A DNA stretch of 17,806 nt from NCBI GenBank assembly GCA_023437485.1, contig JAEZGB010000175.1, positions 1 through 17,806 of the forward strand, given 5' to 3'. Below the pieces are notes generated by a model. It was not told where the DNA came from, searched no databases, and saw only the letters and a program-made list of their open reading frames with translations. The position numbers and the translations under genes are program-made. The stretch is from Bacteroidota bacterium (GTDB lineage: Bacteria; Bacteroidota; Bacteroidia; Flavobacteriales; Flavobacteriaceae). Positions 1 through 7,984 of this stretch are shown one piece after another (the stretch's first letter is position 1; each line of letters starts with the position of its first letter).

Positions 1-101
1 CCCCATGCCACCCAGCGCGAACGAAATGCCGTGCGAAAGGCCTGGAAAGCGTAAAATTCAACAAGAAGGAGGATCGCAACAAGGATTAGCCAGCGGAACA
101 T
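1..101 (-). CDS. N-terminus of a membrane protein, probably a metallophosphoesterase (partial)
   Basis: This is the first 33 codons of a reverse-strand gene, read from an ATG at 101-99 and open to the window edge with no stop. The peptide begins MFRWLILVAILLL and continues VEFYAFQAFRTAF, so it is one hydrophobic segment (about residues 4-15) followed by a basic stretch. From memory, flavobacterial membrane-anchored metallophosphoesterases start in this way (RW...YAFQA pattern), but the catalytic domain lies outside the window, so the assignment is an inference. A different small membrane protein is possible. Upstream (102-199) there is no clear promoter; a perfect 12-bp palindrome, CCTTTTAAAAGG, lies at 127-138. 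Confidence 0.45.
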   Translation of the reverse strand, partial: MFRWLILVAILLLVEFYAFQAFRTAFRSRWVAW

Positions 102-199
102 GCAATAGATTTAAGGCAAAATAACAACCTTTTAAAAGGCTTCGCTGAACCATTAATTCAAATTTAACGGTTGCTGCAGCCGCCCACCTGGGGTACTGT

Positions 200-637
200 T
201 TACGGATTTGGGCTGGGAAAATGCTTTTGGATGACTCCTGAAATCACCTCGGTGGTAAGCGGTTTGTTTACAAATCCCGATACCACATCGCGGCGCAGTG
301 CCCTTTTGTGATCATCTGGGTTCGTGCTGGAGGATACCATCACCACGACAATATCGGCTTTCTGATTGTCGTCCAACAAATCATACGCCTCAAGGAATTC
401 CCAGCCGTCCATCAGCGGCATGTTGATATCCAGAAATATGATGCCGGGCCGCGAAACTTTTCCCAATCCCTGAAATGCGCCCTGGCCTGTAAGGTAATCC
501 AGGCCTTCGCGCCCGTTGAGGCAAACCTGTATCCGGGCATCGAGCCCCAATTCCCTTATTGCGAGCTGGTGGATAAAGTTGGTCGCCTTGTCATCTTCGA
601 TCAATAATATACAGTCCAGTCCGGGGATTTTTTTCAT
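200..637 (-). CDS. Stand-alone receiver-domain response regulator
   Basis: This 145-residue protein is one CheY-like receiver domain with no DNA-binding or enzymatic output domain. The acidic pocket is E14-D15-D16, the phospho-acceptor is D70 (in FLDINMPLMDG), the switch Ser/Thr lies in the VSSSTNPDD segment near residue 102, and the conserved lysine is K125 in the NKP motif. The xSSxxxPDD signature is typical of the small regulators paired with phytochrome-type histidine kinases (Rcp1-like). It starts 6 bp after the stop of the kinase encoded upstream on the same strand, so the two are almost certainly co-transcribed and form a phosphorelay. With no output domain it must act by protein-protein contact, or pass phosphate on to a partner not encoded here. 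Confidence 0.9.
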   Translation of the reverse strand: MKKIPGLDCILLIEDDKATNFIHQLAIRELGLDARIQVCLNGREGLDYLTGQGAFQGLGKVSRPGIIFLDINMPLMDGWEFLEAYDLLDDNQKADIVVVMVSSSTNPDDHKRALRRDVVSGFVNKPLTTEVISGVIQKHFPSPNP

Positions 638-643
638 GGTATT

Positions 644-1723
644 TTAGTTATCTGGTATTGTAAAGTAAAACGAGCTTCCCTCGCCGGGTAAAGATTCGGC
701 CCAAATGCGGCCGCCATGCAGTTCGGCGATCTTGCGGCAATGCGCCAGCCCGATTCCGGTGCCTTCAATGTCCTGCGGCGAATGGAGTTTGCGGAACATC
801 GCGAAAATCTTTTCCAGGTGTTGCGGCAGTATTCCGATTCCGTTGTCGCGCACGCAAAATTGCCGATACCCGGGAATTTGATGAGACGTCACGGCGATTT
901 TCGGGGGAACACCCTCCCTCTTGAATTTAATCGCATTGGAAAACAGGTTTTGAAACAACTGAAGAAGTTCGGTTTCATAAACCGGCATAACTCCAAGCGG
1001 CGCAACTTCAAACGCAGCGCCCGATTCGGCAATTGGGCAAGCCAGGTTCTTGATTGCCTGGTCAGCAATCTTAGAAATATCGGCCGGTTTTCTTGACGAA
1101 TCTTTCCCGATCCGGCCGTAATCCAGCAACGATCGGATAAGCGCTGACATCCTTTCGGCAGCCCCGTGAATGAACTGCGTGAACTGCCGCCCTTCGTCAT
1201 TAAGGACATGTGAGTGCCGTTTATCCAACATTTCGGCCATGACCTTAATGGTTCGGACGGGCTCGTTGAGATCATGGCTGGCAATGTAAAGGAATTGTTC
1301 GCTTTCCTTTTGTTTGCGGTCAAGTTCTTCCATCAGCTTTTGCCTTTCCTGAAAAATGCTTAGCCGGGTGGTGATGATCGCCATGACTATCAAGGTAAAA
1401 ACGGTGGTGAACCGGTTTATCAGGAAATAGAATTCAGTGTATTTGTCGTAGTAAATGCCAACCTTAAGGAGCGTTAGTGCACACCCTATGGCGGTGATTA
1501 TCATGATCGGCTTACGTCCTTCGCGCATCACCAGCAGTATGCAGCCGATGTAGAGGTTGCCAAAGGCAATTCCGAGCGGCAAGGTCATGTCGGCAATAAA
1601 AATCGCCATCAAGAAAAGCAAGGCGTTTCTCACGTAGGTTAGGTTTGGAGTGAACTCCGGATGGGCTTTACTAAAATATGTAAAATGTTTAACCGTTAAT
1701 AGAATCGAATTGAGGTTTTCCAC
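644..1723 (-). CDS. Membrane sensor histidine kinase, cognate of the adjacent receiver
   Basis: The 359-residue protein has an N-terminal membrane region with three or four hydrophobic segments (roughly residues 31-47, 52-66, 73-92 and 98-118), a short coiled linker (about 122-142), a HisKA domain with the H box SHDLNEPVRT (phospho-histidine H150), and a HATPase_c domain. N263 in the N box, DNGIG at 293-297 and GTGIGL at 321-326 are intact, so it should be an active kinase. No periplasmic or PAS/GAF sensor is present, so the signal is probably sensed in or at the membrane. The start is a GTG at 1723; an in-frame stop lies just upstream, and the first internal ATG is residue 39, inside the first membrane segment. 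A GTG at residue 31 is another possible start. The receiver gene follows after 6 bp. Confidence 0.9.
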   Translation of the reverse strand: MENLNSILLTVKHFTYFSKAHPEFTPNLTYVRNALLFLMAIFIADMTLPLGIAFGNLYIGCILLVMREGRKPIMIITAIGCALTLLKVGIYYDKYTEFYFLINRFTTVFTLIVMAIITTRLSIFQERQKLMEELDRKQKESEQFLYIASHDLNEPVRTIKVMAEMLDKRHSHVLNDEGRQFTQFIHGAAERMSALIRSLLDYGRIGKDSSRKPADISKIADQAIKNLACPIAESGAAFEVAPLGVMPVYETELLQLFQNLFSNAIKFKREGVPPKIAVTSHQIPGYRQFCVRDNGIGILPQHLEKIFAMFRKLHSPQDIEGTGIGLAHCRKIAELHGGRIWAESLPGEGSSFYFTIPDN

Positions 1724-1902
1724 AAATGCGGCCTACCAGGGCGGCTTCTGCAAAACAGGGAGATAGCCCGTAGCGACGGGGTTCACGCGCGATAAATGTT
1801 AATAAATAATGGCACCACATCTTAAACAGCTCTTAAAAAGACGCCTGATTTATAAAAGTGCGTTCGCCATTTATTGATTATTTTTACGGCAAACAAAATA
1901 CG

Positions 1903-4725
1903 ATGGCCGCCCAAAAAAGACTATTTCTGCTCGATGCCTACGCCCTGATTTTTCGCGGCTACTACGCTTTTATCAAAAACCCACGGATAAATTCAAAAGG
2001 ACTGGATACTTCGGCCATCATGGGATTCATGAATTCACTGCTCGATGTGATCAAACGCGAAAAACCTGATCACCTTGCCGTCGCATTTGACAAGGAAGGC
2101 AGTGCCGTGCGGACTGAAATGTTTCCCGAATACAAAGCCAACCGCAGCGCGACGCCCGAGGCCATCATGATCGCGATCCCCTATATTCACAAGATTCTTG
2201 AGGCGATGCACATTCCCATCATCGAACTGGCTGGTTGCGAAGCCGACGACCTCATCGGGACGCTTGCCAAACAGGCTGAAAAACAGGGATATCAGGTTTT
2301 TATGGTGACGCCGGACAAGGATTTTGCGCAACTGGTTTCAGAAAACATCTTTATTTACCGGCCTGCACGAATGGGTAACGGCATCGAGATTTGGGGCGTG
2401 CCCGAGGTTTTGGAGCGCTTTGGGATTGAACGGCCTGACCAGGTAATTGATTTTTTGGGAATGATGGGCGATTCGATCGATAACATTCCGGGGCTCCCCG
2501 GAGTGGGCGAAGTCACCGCCAAGAAATTGCTGAAGGAATTCGGCACGATGGAAAACCTTTTGGCCAATACCGACAAGCTCAAGGGGAAGATGAAGGAAAC
2601 CATTGAGGCCAACGCGCATGTTGGGATCATGTCAAAAAAATTGGCCACCATTATCTGCGACTGCGAAGTGAACTTTTGCGAGCAGGATTTTGAGCTTTCA
2701 AAACCCGATGCCGAAAAAGTGGAAGAACTCTTCCGTGAACTTGAATTCCGCCGCATGGCCGAGCAGTTCAACAGTCTGTTCTATTCACCCAACAAAGATT
2801 ACGGCACAATTGAAACGCAAGGGCTTCAACCCACCAAGACCATTGTCAAGAACGATCAGTTTGATTTGTTCTCGACTCCGGGCGAGGGCGAGATCAGCAC
2901 CCAACACTACAAAAACATCGAAAACACAGAGCACTTTTATCAGGTTGTCCAGGGTGCGATGGGAATAAAGCTTTTATTGCAGAACCTTCTCAAACAAAAA
3001 ACCGTCAGTTGGGACACCGAAACTACCGGTATTGACCCCCTGACCGCCGAACTTGTCGGGCTGTCATTTTCATGGGAAAAGGGCAAGGGGTATTATGTGC
3101 CGATAACCGATGACCGCGGCCAGGCGCAGCAAACCGTCGAGGCCTTCCGCGAATTTTTTGAATCGGAACAAATTGAAAAAGTGGGCCAGAACCTCAAGTA
3201 TGACCTGAAGGTGATGCGCAATTACGGAATTGAGGTACGCGGGCCGATGTTTGATACGATGATCGCGCACTACCTCATCAACCCCGACATGCGCCACGGA
3301 ATGGATATCCTGAGCGAGACTTATCTGCAATATTCGCCGATGGCCATTGAGAAACTCATCGGCAAAAAAGGAAAAGGCCAACGCACCATGCGCGAGGTGC
3401 CGCTTGAACAGATCAAGGAATACGCCGCCGAGGATGCCGATGTCACGCTTCAGCTCAAATCAGTCTTTGAACCCGAACTTTTGCGAAACGGCACCCGTAA
3501 GCTCTTCGACGAAATTGAAATCCCGCTAATCCCGGTGCTGGCCGATATGGAAATGGAAGGCGTAAACCTGGACATCCCTTTTCTGCAGTCGCTTTCGGGC
3601 GAGTTGCAGCAGGACATTGCCACACTTGAGATGAAGATTTACGAAGCGGCCGGCGAAAAGTTTAACCTGGCCTCGCCGCGGCAATTGGGCGAGATCCTGT
3701 TTGACAAACTTAAGATTGGCGGCGCAAAACAAAAGAAAACCAAAACCGGCCAGTACGCCACCGGCGAGGAAATCCTGTCCTACCTGGCGCTCGAAAGCCC
3801 TTTTGTTCAGGACATCCTGGATTGGAGACAGTTGGTTAAATTAAAGAATACATATGTTGACGCGCTTCCGCAGCAAATATGCAACCTTACCGGCCGCGTC
3901 CATACCGAATACATGCAGGCCGTTGCCGCGACCGGGCGGCTGAGTTCCAACAACCCGAACCTGCAGAACATTCCCATACGAACTGAGCGCGGCCGGCTGA
4001 TCAGGAAGGCGTTCATCCCTAGAAGTGAAGATTACGTGCTGCTTTCGGCCGATTACTCGCAAATTGAACTCCGCATCATCGCGGCCCTGAGCGGCGAGCC
4101 CAACATGATCGAATCCTTCCGCAACGGCGAGGACATTCACAAGGCGACGGCGGCACGCGTTTTTAACGTTCCGCTTGACGAGGTGACCCGCGAACAGCGA
4201 AGCCACGCCAAGACCGTCAACTTTGGAATCATTTACGGGGTTTCGGCATTTGGGCTTTCAAACCAGACCTCGCTGACACGGAGCGAATCAAAGGATCTTA
4301 TCGACGCCTACTACAACACTTATCCCAGGCTTCGGGCCTATATTCAGGAGCAGATTGACACGGCCAGGCACAATGGCTATGCTCAGACGGTTTCCGGCAG
4401 ACGGCGTTATCTCAAGGATATCAATTCACAGAACAACGTGGTACGCGGTGCCGCCGAACGCAACGCCGTCAACGCCCCGATCCAGGGTTCGGCAGCCGAT
4501 ATCATCAAGATCGCTATGATCAACATCCACAGGAAACTTACATCTGAAAACTGGAAGAGCAAAATGCTTTTACAGGTACATGACGAACTTGTGTTCGACG
4601 TCCACAAATCAGAACTCGAGGCCATTCGGCCGATGATCCGTTATGAAATGGAGAACGCCTTCAAGATGGATGTCCCGCTCGAGGTGGACATGGGCGAAGG
4701 CGAGAATTGGCTGGCCGCCCATTGA
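1903..4725 (+). CDS. polA: DNA polymerase I with 5'-3' and 3'-5' exonuclease domains
   Basis: This is a full-length DNA polymerase I of 940 residues from the ATG at 1903. An in-frame GTG at 1858 would add 15 unrelated residues, and homologues begin near KRLFLLDAYAL, so the ATG is preferred; the sequence just upstream is A-rich (aaacaaaatacg). Domains in order: 5'-3' exonuclease (about 1-290, with GCEADD and PGVGEVTA); 3'-5' exonuclease (about 350-545), with D371 and E373 in the WDTET motif, D434 in the second motif, and Y507/D511 in the third, so proofreading looks intact; and the family A polymerase. The polymerase has motif A starting at D717 (DYSQIELR), motif B with R766, K770 and F774, and motif C H893-D894-E895. 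F774 at the O-helix position is the residue linked to discrimination against dideoxynucleotides. Its role is gap filling, Okazaki fragment processing and repair. Confidence 0.98.
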   Translation: MAAQKRLFLLDAYALIFRGYYAFIKNPRINSKGLDTSAIMGFMNSLLDVIKREKPDHLAVAFDKEGSAVRTEMFPEYKANRSATPEAIMIAIPYIHKILEAMHIPIIELAGCEADDLIGTLAKQAEKQGYQVFMVTPDKDFAQLVSENIFIYRPARMGNGIEIWGVPEVLERFGIERPDQVIDFLGMMGDSIDNIPGLPGVGEVTAKKLLKEFGTMENLLANTDKLKGKMKETIEANAHVGIMSKKLATIICDCEVNFCEQDFELSKPDAEKVEELFRELEFRRMAEQFNSLFYSPNKDYGTIETQGLQPTKTIVKNDQFDLFSTPGEGEISTQHYKNIENTEHFYQVVQGAMGIKLLLQNLLKQKTVSWDTETTGIDPLTAELVGLSFSWEKGKGYYVPITDDRGQAQQTVEAFREFFESEQIEKVGQNLKYDLKVMRNYGIEVRGPMFDTMIAHYLINPDMRHGMDILSETYLQYSPMAIEKLIGKKGKGQRTMREVPLEQIKEYAAEDADVTLQLKSVFEPELLRNGTRKLFDEIEIPLIPVLADMEMEGVNLDIPFLQSLSGELQQDIATLEMKIYEAAGEKFNLASPRQLGEILFDKLKIGGAKQKKTKTGQYATGEEILSYLALESPFVQDILDWRQLVKLKNTYVDALPQQICNLTGRVHTEYMQAVAATGRLSSNNPNLQNIPIRTERGRLIRKAFIPRSEDYVLLSADYSQIELRIIAALSGEPNMIESFRNGEDIHKATAARVFNVPLDEVTREQRSHAKTVNFGIIYGVSAFGLSNQTSLTRSESKDLIDAYYNTYPRLRAYIQEQIDTARHNGYAQTVSGRRRYLKDINSQNNVVRGAAERNAVNAPIQGSAADIIKIAMINIHRKLTSENWKSKMLLQVHDELVFDVHKSELEAIRPMIRYEMENAFKMDVPLEVDMGEGENWLAAH

Positions 4726-4733
4726 TTATCAAC

Positions 4734-4741
4734 TATATTTG
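4734..4741 (+). promoter_or_regulatory. Candidate Bacteroidota -7 box for the DUF1579 lipoprotein gene
   Basis: TATATTTG matches the Bacteroidota -7 consensus TAnnTTTG exactly and lies just after the polA stop. The predicted start of transcription is near 4746, giving a leader of about 19 nt. The best upstream TTG (4707-4709, inside polA) is 24 bp away, a little longer than the usual 17-23 bp, so the -33 half is weak. Confidence 0.45.
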
Positions 4742-4764
4742 AGCGAACCAAAAAATCAAATCGA

Positions 4765-5409
4765 ATGAAGAAAAAATTACTGACTGTCCTTGCAGTTGTG
4801 GCAATTATGGCCGCTTGCAAAAAAGCCGAAGACAAGGCAATCGACACAACACCTTCCACCGCCGACACTACCGCCGTCATCGAAACCGCTGCGCCGGCAA
4901 TGGATTCGGCCGCAGTGGCTCAGGCCTGGGAAAAGTACATGACCCCGGGTGAGGCGCATAAATTCCTGGCCATGGACAGTGGAAATTGGGATGTGGAAAT
5001 GACATTTTGGCAAGCACCGGGCCAGCCGGCAACCAAAGCCAATGTAACGGCATCGGGAAAGATGATCCTGGGCGGGCGCTACCAGCAAACCACCTTTAGC
5101 GGGTCAATGATGGGCATGCCGTTCGAAGGCATTTCAACGGTAGGCCACGACAATGCAACCGGGAAAATGGTTTCCACCTGGATGGATAACATGGGTACTG
5201 GGATCATGTACATGAATGGCGTCTATGACCAGGGATCAAACCAGGTGGAGTTTAAAGGCGAGGTTACTGACCCCGTTACCGGCAAGAACAAGCCATCGCG
5301 GGAGATCTACACCATCGTGGACAACAATACCCGGAAAATGGAGATGTTTGACATTGGCGCTGACGGCAAGGAATTTAAGAATATGGAAATTCTGATGAAA
5401 AGAAAATGA
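4765..5409 (+). CDS. DUF1579 family lipoprotein
   Basis: The 214-residue product has a lipoprotein signal peptide (MKKKLLTVLAVVAIMAAC, lipobox MAAC, lipidated Cys18), a Thr/Ala-rich linker to about residue 50, and a DUF1579 domain from about residue 70 (GNWDVEMTFW ... GGRYQQTTF ... TVGHDNATGKMVSTWMDNMGTG ...). The family is a small beta-rich fold; its molecular function is not established, so none is assigned. The lysines right after the lipidated Cys do not match the acidic export signal reported for some Bacteroidota surface lipoproteins, so a periplasm-facing location is a reasonable guess. It lies 39 bp after polA and may also be read from the polA transcript. The gene ends at a strong hairpin shared with the convergent neighbour. 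Confidence 0.85.
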   Translation: MKKKLLTVLAVVAIMAACKKAEDKAIDTTPSTADTTAVIETAAPAMDSAAVAQAWEKYMTPGEAHKFLAMDSGNWDVEMTFWQAPGQPATKANVTASGKMILGGRYQQTTFSGSMMGMPFEGISTVGHDNATGKMVSTWMDNMGTGIMYMNGVYDQGSNQVEFKGEVTDPVTGKNKPSREIYTIVDNNTRKMEMFDIGADGKEFKNMEILMKRK

Positions 5410-5411
5410 TG

Positions 5412-5435
5412 AAAGGTGGGCTGAGGCTCACCTTT
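5412..5435. terminator. Bidirectional terminator between convergent genes
   Basis: A 10-bp stem (AAAGGTG plus GGC, closing on GCT plus CACCTTT, with one G-U pair) encloses a TGAG loop. It sits in the 30 bp between the DUF1579 stop and the stop of the convergent T9SS cargo gene. A T-rich tail (ATTGTTATT) follows on the plus strand. On the minus strand the tail is less uniform, so termination is expected to be better for the DUF1579 gene. Confidence 0.75.
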
Positions 5436-5439
5436 ATTG

Positions 5440-6204
5440 TTATTCCACAATTACCTTTTTCCAGGCTTTGCCGGTGTCATTTACCAGTTCCATTAAATAA
5501 GTTCCGGTTTGAAGCCCGCTGATGTTAACCTGCGCGTTGCTGCCCGAGTTGACTTCAATGGTCCTGACCAGGGATCCGGTATGGGTATAAATCGATATCC
5601 GGGTAAGTTGCGCATTGGCGCTCACGGTAAAATTCCCGCTTGAAGGATTTGGGAATATCCGGGTTGCGCGAAGCGAATTTTCGGCCACGCCCAATGTTTC
5701 AAAAGCAACGTTTTGCATATTGGCGCGGTTCACGCCGTGGTATTGCAGTGGCGCCATGATGGCAGTCTCGGCATGCGCGGCGGCAAGGTCGATTTCTGTC
5801 GCCGAGAAATCAAACGAAAAATCATTTGGCCCACCGGCAAAGGATCGGGTTGCCACCAAGGTCCTCACTCCTGCTGCAATCTCATTGTTGGTCACAGTCC
5901 AATCGTTTTGGGCATCCGGCGTGGGGGCAGTTCCCAACCCGTTGTGGGTCGCATCGACCAAAGTGGCCCCGTCAAAATAAACCACATCATTGCCCGCACT
6001 CATCGCGCCCGGGGCGCCAAATGACCCAAGGGTGAGCGCGAACCACCTGTCAGATGGGCCGGTCATCGTAAGTGTGGCAATCTGGGTAGTTTCGTTCAGG
6101 TCAACCTTGGCCGATACCTGCGGCAGGATTTGGACGCTGTTAGTGGTCTTTTGCGCGATGCCGACTGAAAAAACAAAGAGTCCGGCAAGGGTAATTTTTT
6201 TCAT
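5440..6204 (-). CDS. T9SS-secreted protein with a DOMON-like domain
   Basis: The 254-residue protein has a Sec signal peptide (about 1-18), a middle domain (about 30-165) and a type A T9SS C-terminal sorting domain from about residue 180 (RIFPNPSSGNFTV ... GLQTGTYLMEL). The middle domain resembles DOMON, the haem- or sugar-binding beta-sandwich of cellobiose dehydrogenase and related cytochromes: an RWFALTLG strand, an AMSAGNDVVYFDG segment with M68, and a LQYHGVNR segment with H156. Met and His at such positions act as haem axial ligands in cytochrome-type DOMON domains, so haem binding is possible but unproven. The cargo is expected to be released or anchored at the cell surface after sorting-domain removal. 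The gene starts 5 bp after the stop of the ankyrin-repeat gene, so they form one transcript. The sorting domain is certain; the DOMON call is likely. Confidence 0.85.
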   Translation of the reverse strand: MKKITLAGLFVFSVGIAQKTTNSVQILPQVSAKVDLNETTQIATLTMTGPSDRWFALTLGSFGAPGAMSAGNDVVYFDGATLVDATHNGLGTAPTPDAQNDWTVTNNEIAAGVRTLVATRSFAGGPNDFSFDFSATEIDLAAAHAETAIMAPLQYHGVNRANMQNVAFETLGVAENSLRATRIFPNPSSGNFTVSANAQLTRISIYTHTGSLVRTIEVNSGSNAQVNISGLQTGTYLMELVNDTGKAWKKVIVE

Positions 6205-6209
6205 AGCTG

Positions 6210-6728
6210 CTATTTTAAAAGGTTGATGGTTTTATCGTCGCCTGAAAAGACTGCATACTCAAAAGCAGTCTTTCCCTTGCCGTCCTTCAAATGACGGTTC
6301 GCATTGTGTTTAAGCAGCAAATCCACAAAATCAGAATTGGAAAACTGCGCGGCATACATCAGGGCGGTCATACCGTTGGCATCGGTGAGGTCTGGGTTTG
6401 CCTTCTTTTCCAGCAATAATTTTGCGATGCCGATATTGGCCTTGACCGCCGCCGCCATCAGCGGGGAGCCCATCGGGCTGTTCTGGTCGATCCCGATGCC
6501 CTTTTCTATCAAAAATTGCGCGACCTCATTGTTTCCCCGGTAGGTGGCCAGGATCAGCGGAGTGAAACCTTCGCGGGATTTTTCATTGAACGCATCGGGT
6601 GATTGAGCATAGAGCTCCCTCGCCTGCGCAACCGAACCTTTTCGGGCAATTTCAAGCGCATTTTGCTGGGCTGCCGCCGAGGTGACAACCATCGCCAAAA
6701 GAAAAATGATATATCGCAAAGCACTCAT
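6210..6728 (-). CDS. Exported ankyrin-repeat protein
   Basis: This 172-residue protein has a signal peptide (about 1-20, cleavage near SAAA-QQ) followed by ankyrin repeats covering the rest. Units lie at about 53-84 (GFTPLILATYRGNNEVAQFL), 86-115 (GSPLMAAAVKANIGIAKLLL), 119-147 (GMTALMYAAQFSNSDFVDLL) and a last one, 151-172, that ends with the protein; a degenerate capping repeat precedes them (about 22-50). It is therefore a periplasmic binding scaffold rather than an enzyme. Exported bacterial ankyrin proteins of this size are known to assist periplasmic enzymes such as catalase (AnkB in Pseudomonas), but no catalase gene is in this window. Its translationally close partner is the DOMON-like T9SS cargo, 5 bp downstream. 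The AT-rich upstream gap (6729-6785) has no convincing promoter. Confidence 0.88.
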   Translation of the reverse strand: MSALRYIIFLLAMVVTSAAAQQNALEIARKGSVAQARELYAQSPDAFNEKSREGFTPLILATYRGNNEVAQFLIEKGIGIDQNSPMGSPLMAAAVKANIGIAKLLLEKKANPDLTDANGMTALMYAAQFSNSDFVDLLLKHNANRHLKDGKGKTAFEYAVFSGDDKTINLLK

Positions 6729-6785
6729 AATTAAGTATGTAAATATATCAATTATCTAATTCGATTGATTTTAACAAAAAATTTT

Positions 6786-7802
6786 TTACCGCCGGGTCGA
6801 ATCCCGGTTGCGCAGCTCGGTATTGATTACGACTGTTTTAAAGGGAATCTCCTCTTTGTTTTCGAGCCGCTCGATCAGGAGTTTGGCCGCCGCCTGACCA
6901 ATTTCGGGGCCGTGTTGCGATACCGTCGAGAGGCTTGGGGTCATCCTTCTGGACCACAAACCGTCGGCAAAACCGATAATCGCCAATTCATCGGGAACTT
7001 TATAGCCTGCCTGCAACCCGGTCTTCATCGCAAAGACCGAAGCGTGTTCGTCCAAAGCAAAAACACCATCTGCCAGACGATGCGTCAATATCGGCAGGGC
7101 CTTATCTTCAAAATCGTCGATATTGTCGGTCCTGACGATGAGATTATCATCGACTTCCAATCCCTTTGCCCGCATCGCCTGCAAAAATCCCTCGGCACGC
7201 AGTTTCCCCACGCTGAGATTATCAATTGAGGAAAAAAGCGCGATTTTCCGGCATCCGATTTCGGCAAGGCGGTTTGTGGCATTGACTGCCGATTCCAGAT
7301 CGTCCACGATGACCTTGTCGCATTTGATCGAATCGGCGACGCGGTCAAACATTACGATCGGCGTCCCCTCGGCCAAAATCTTCTCGAAATGATCGAACGA
7401 GCCAAGCTTCTGCGCCTCCTCCGATACCGACAATATGAAACCGTCAATTGCGCCGTTGGCCAGCATTTCCAGCGCGTGCTCCTCCCGGCCGAGCGATTCG
7501 TTCGAGATGCAGGTGAGGACGTTGTAGCCCTTGGCCTCGGCGTACTGTTCGATTCCGCTAAAAACCTTGGCGAAAAACGGGTTCAATATATTAGGTACTA
7601 TAACGCCGATGGTGCGCGTGGAGCGTTGCCGCAAATTGAGCCCGATCGCATTGGGCCGATAATGCCTGAGGCTGGCGTATTCACGGATGCGGTTGCGCGT
7701 GGGCTCGCTGATTTCGGGGCTGCCGTTGAGCGCCTTGGAGACGGTTGAGATGGAAACGCCAAGTTCGGAGGCGATTTGTTTGAGGGTGGCTCTTTCTTTC
7801 AT
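6786..7802 (-). CDS. LacI-family transcriptional regulator
   Basis: The 338-residue protein begins at the ATG at 7802 (MKERATLKQIA). The reading frame runs another 24 codons upstream, but those precede the conserved DNA-binding domain and do not fit the family. The helix-turn-helix (about 6-26, IASELGVSISTVSKALNG) and hinge helix (to about 60) are followed by a periplasmic-binding-protein-like effector domain (from about 62, TIGVIVPNILNPFFAKVFSGIEQ) that ends with a conserved GFADG ... LSTVSQ segment. Members usually sense sugars or nucleosides. No sugar-use genes lie beside it, so the ligand and regulon cannot be named. It is divergent from rplM, with 182 bp between the two starts. No palindromic operator was recognised. 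Confidence 0.92.
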   Translation of the reverse strand: MKERATLKQIASELGVSISTVSKALNGSPEISEPTRNRIREYASLRHYRPNAIGLNLRQRSTRTIGVIVPNILNPFFAKVFSGIEQYAEAKGYNVLTCISNESLGREEHALEMLANGAIDGFILSVSEEAQKLGSFDHFEKILAEGTPIVMFDRVADSIKCDKVIVDDLESAVNATNRLAEIGCRKIALFSSIDNLSVGKLRAEGFLQAMRAKGLEVDDNLIVRTDNIDDFEDKALPILTHRLADGVFALDEHASVFAMKTGLQAGYKVPDELAIIGFADGLWSRRMTPSLSTVSQHGPEIGQAAAKLLIERLENKEEIPFKTVVINTELRNRDSTRR

Positions 7803-7908
7803 AAGGTCGCAAAGCGTAAAGATAGTAAGCCCGGCCATCGTCCGCAATATCATTTCAGGCCTGCCGATAATCATCTGCCAAATAGCCTAATGGAATATTT
7901 TTCAGCGA

Positions 7909-7939
7909 TTTGTATTTTAGAGATAATGTTGTACTTTTG
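7909..7939 (+). promoter_or_regulatory. Bacteroidota promoter of the rplM-rpsI operon
   Basis: TTTG (7909-7912) and TACTTTTG (7932-7939, an exact TAnnTTTG match) are separated by 19 bp, the preferred spacing of the Bacteroidota primary sigma factor. The expected transcription start is near 7944, about 41 nt upstream of the rplM start codon. Confidence 0.8.
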
Positions 7940-7942
7940 CAA

Positions 7943-7956
7943 CCCCTTTATTGGGG
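7943..7956 (+). promoter_or_regulatory. Hairpin at the predicted 5' end of the rplM mRNA
   Basis: CCCC (7943-7946) and GGGG (7953-7956) form a 4-bp GC stem around TTTATT, starting within a base or two of the predicted transcription start. It could stabilise the transcript or take part in ribosomal-protein autoregulation; the sequence alone cannot tell which. Confidence 0.35.
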
Positions 7957-7984
7957 ATGGAATGTTTAATTAAAATAAATTATT

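Noticed and set aside
1767..1780. CCCGT-AGCG-ACGGG hairpin upstream of polA
   Set aside because: Only 5 bp, no T-tract and no promoter context, so no function can be supported.
1858..1902. Upstream GTG start for polA giving a 955-residue protein
   Set aside because: The extra 15 residues do not belong to the family; the ATG at 1903 fits the usual N-terminus.
5615..5980. Plus-strand open frames across the T9SS cargo gene
   Set aside because: They lie antisense to a gene with a clear signal peptide and sorting domain; no domain or start signal of their own.
6729..6785. Promoter for the ankyrin-T9SS unit (TATATTTA on the minus strand)
   Set aside because: The last base of the -7 box is wrong and the nearest TTTG is 27 bp away.
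7803..7874. Longer N-terminus for the LacI regulator
   Set aside because: LacI proteins begin just before the helix-turn-helix; the ATG at 7802 gives exactly that.
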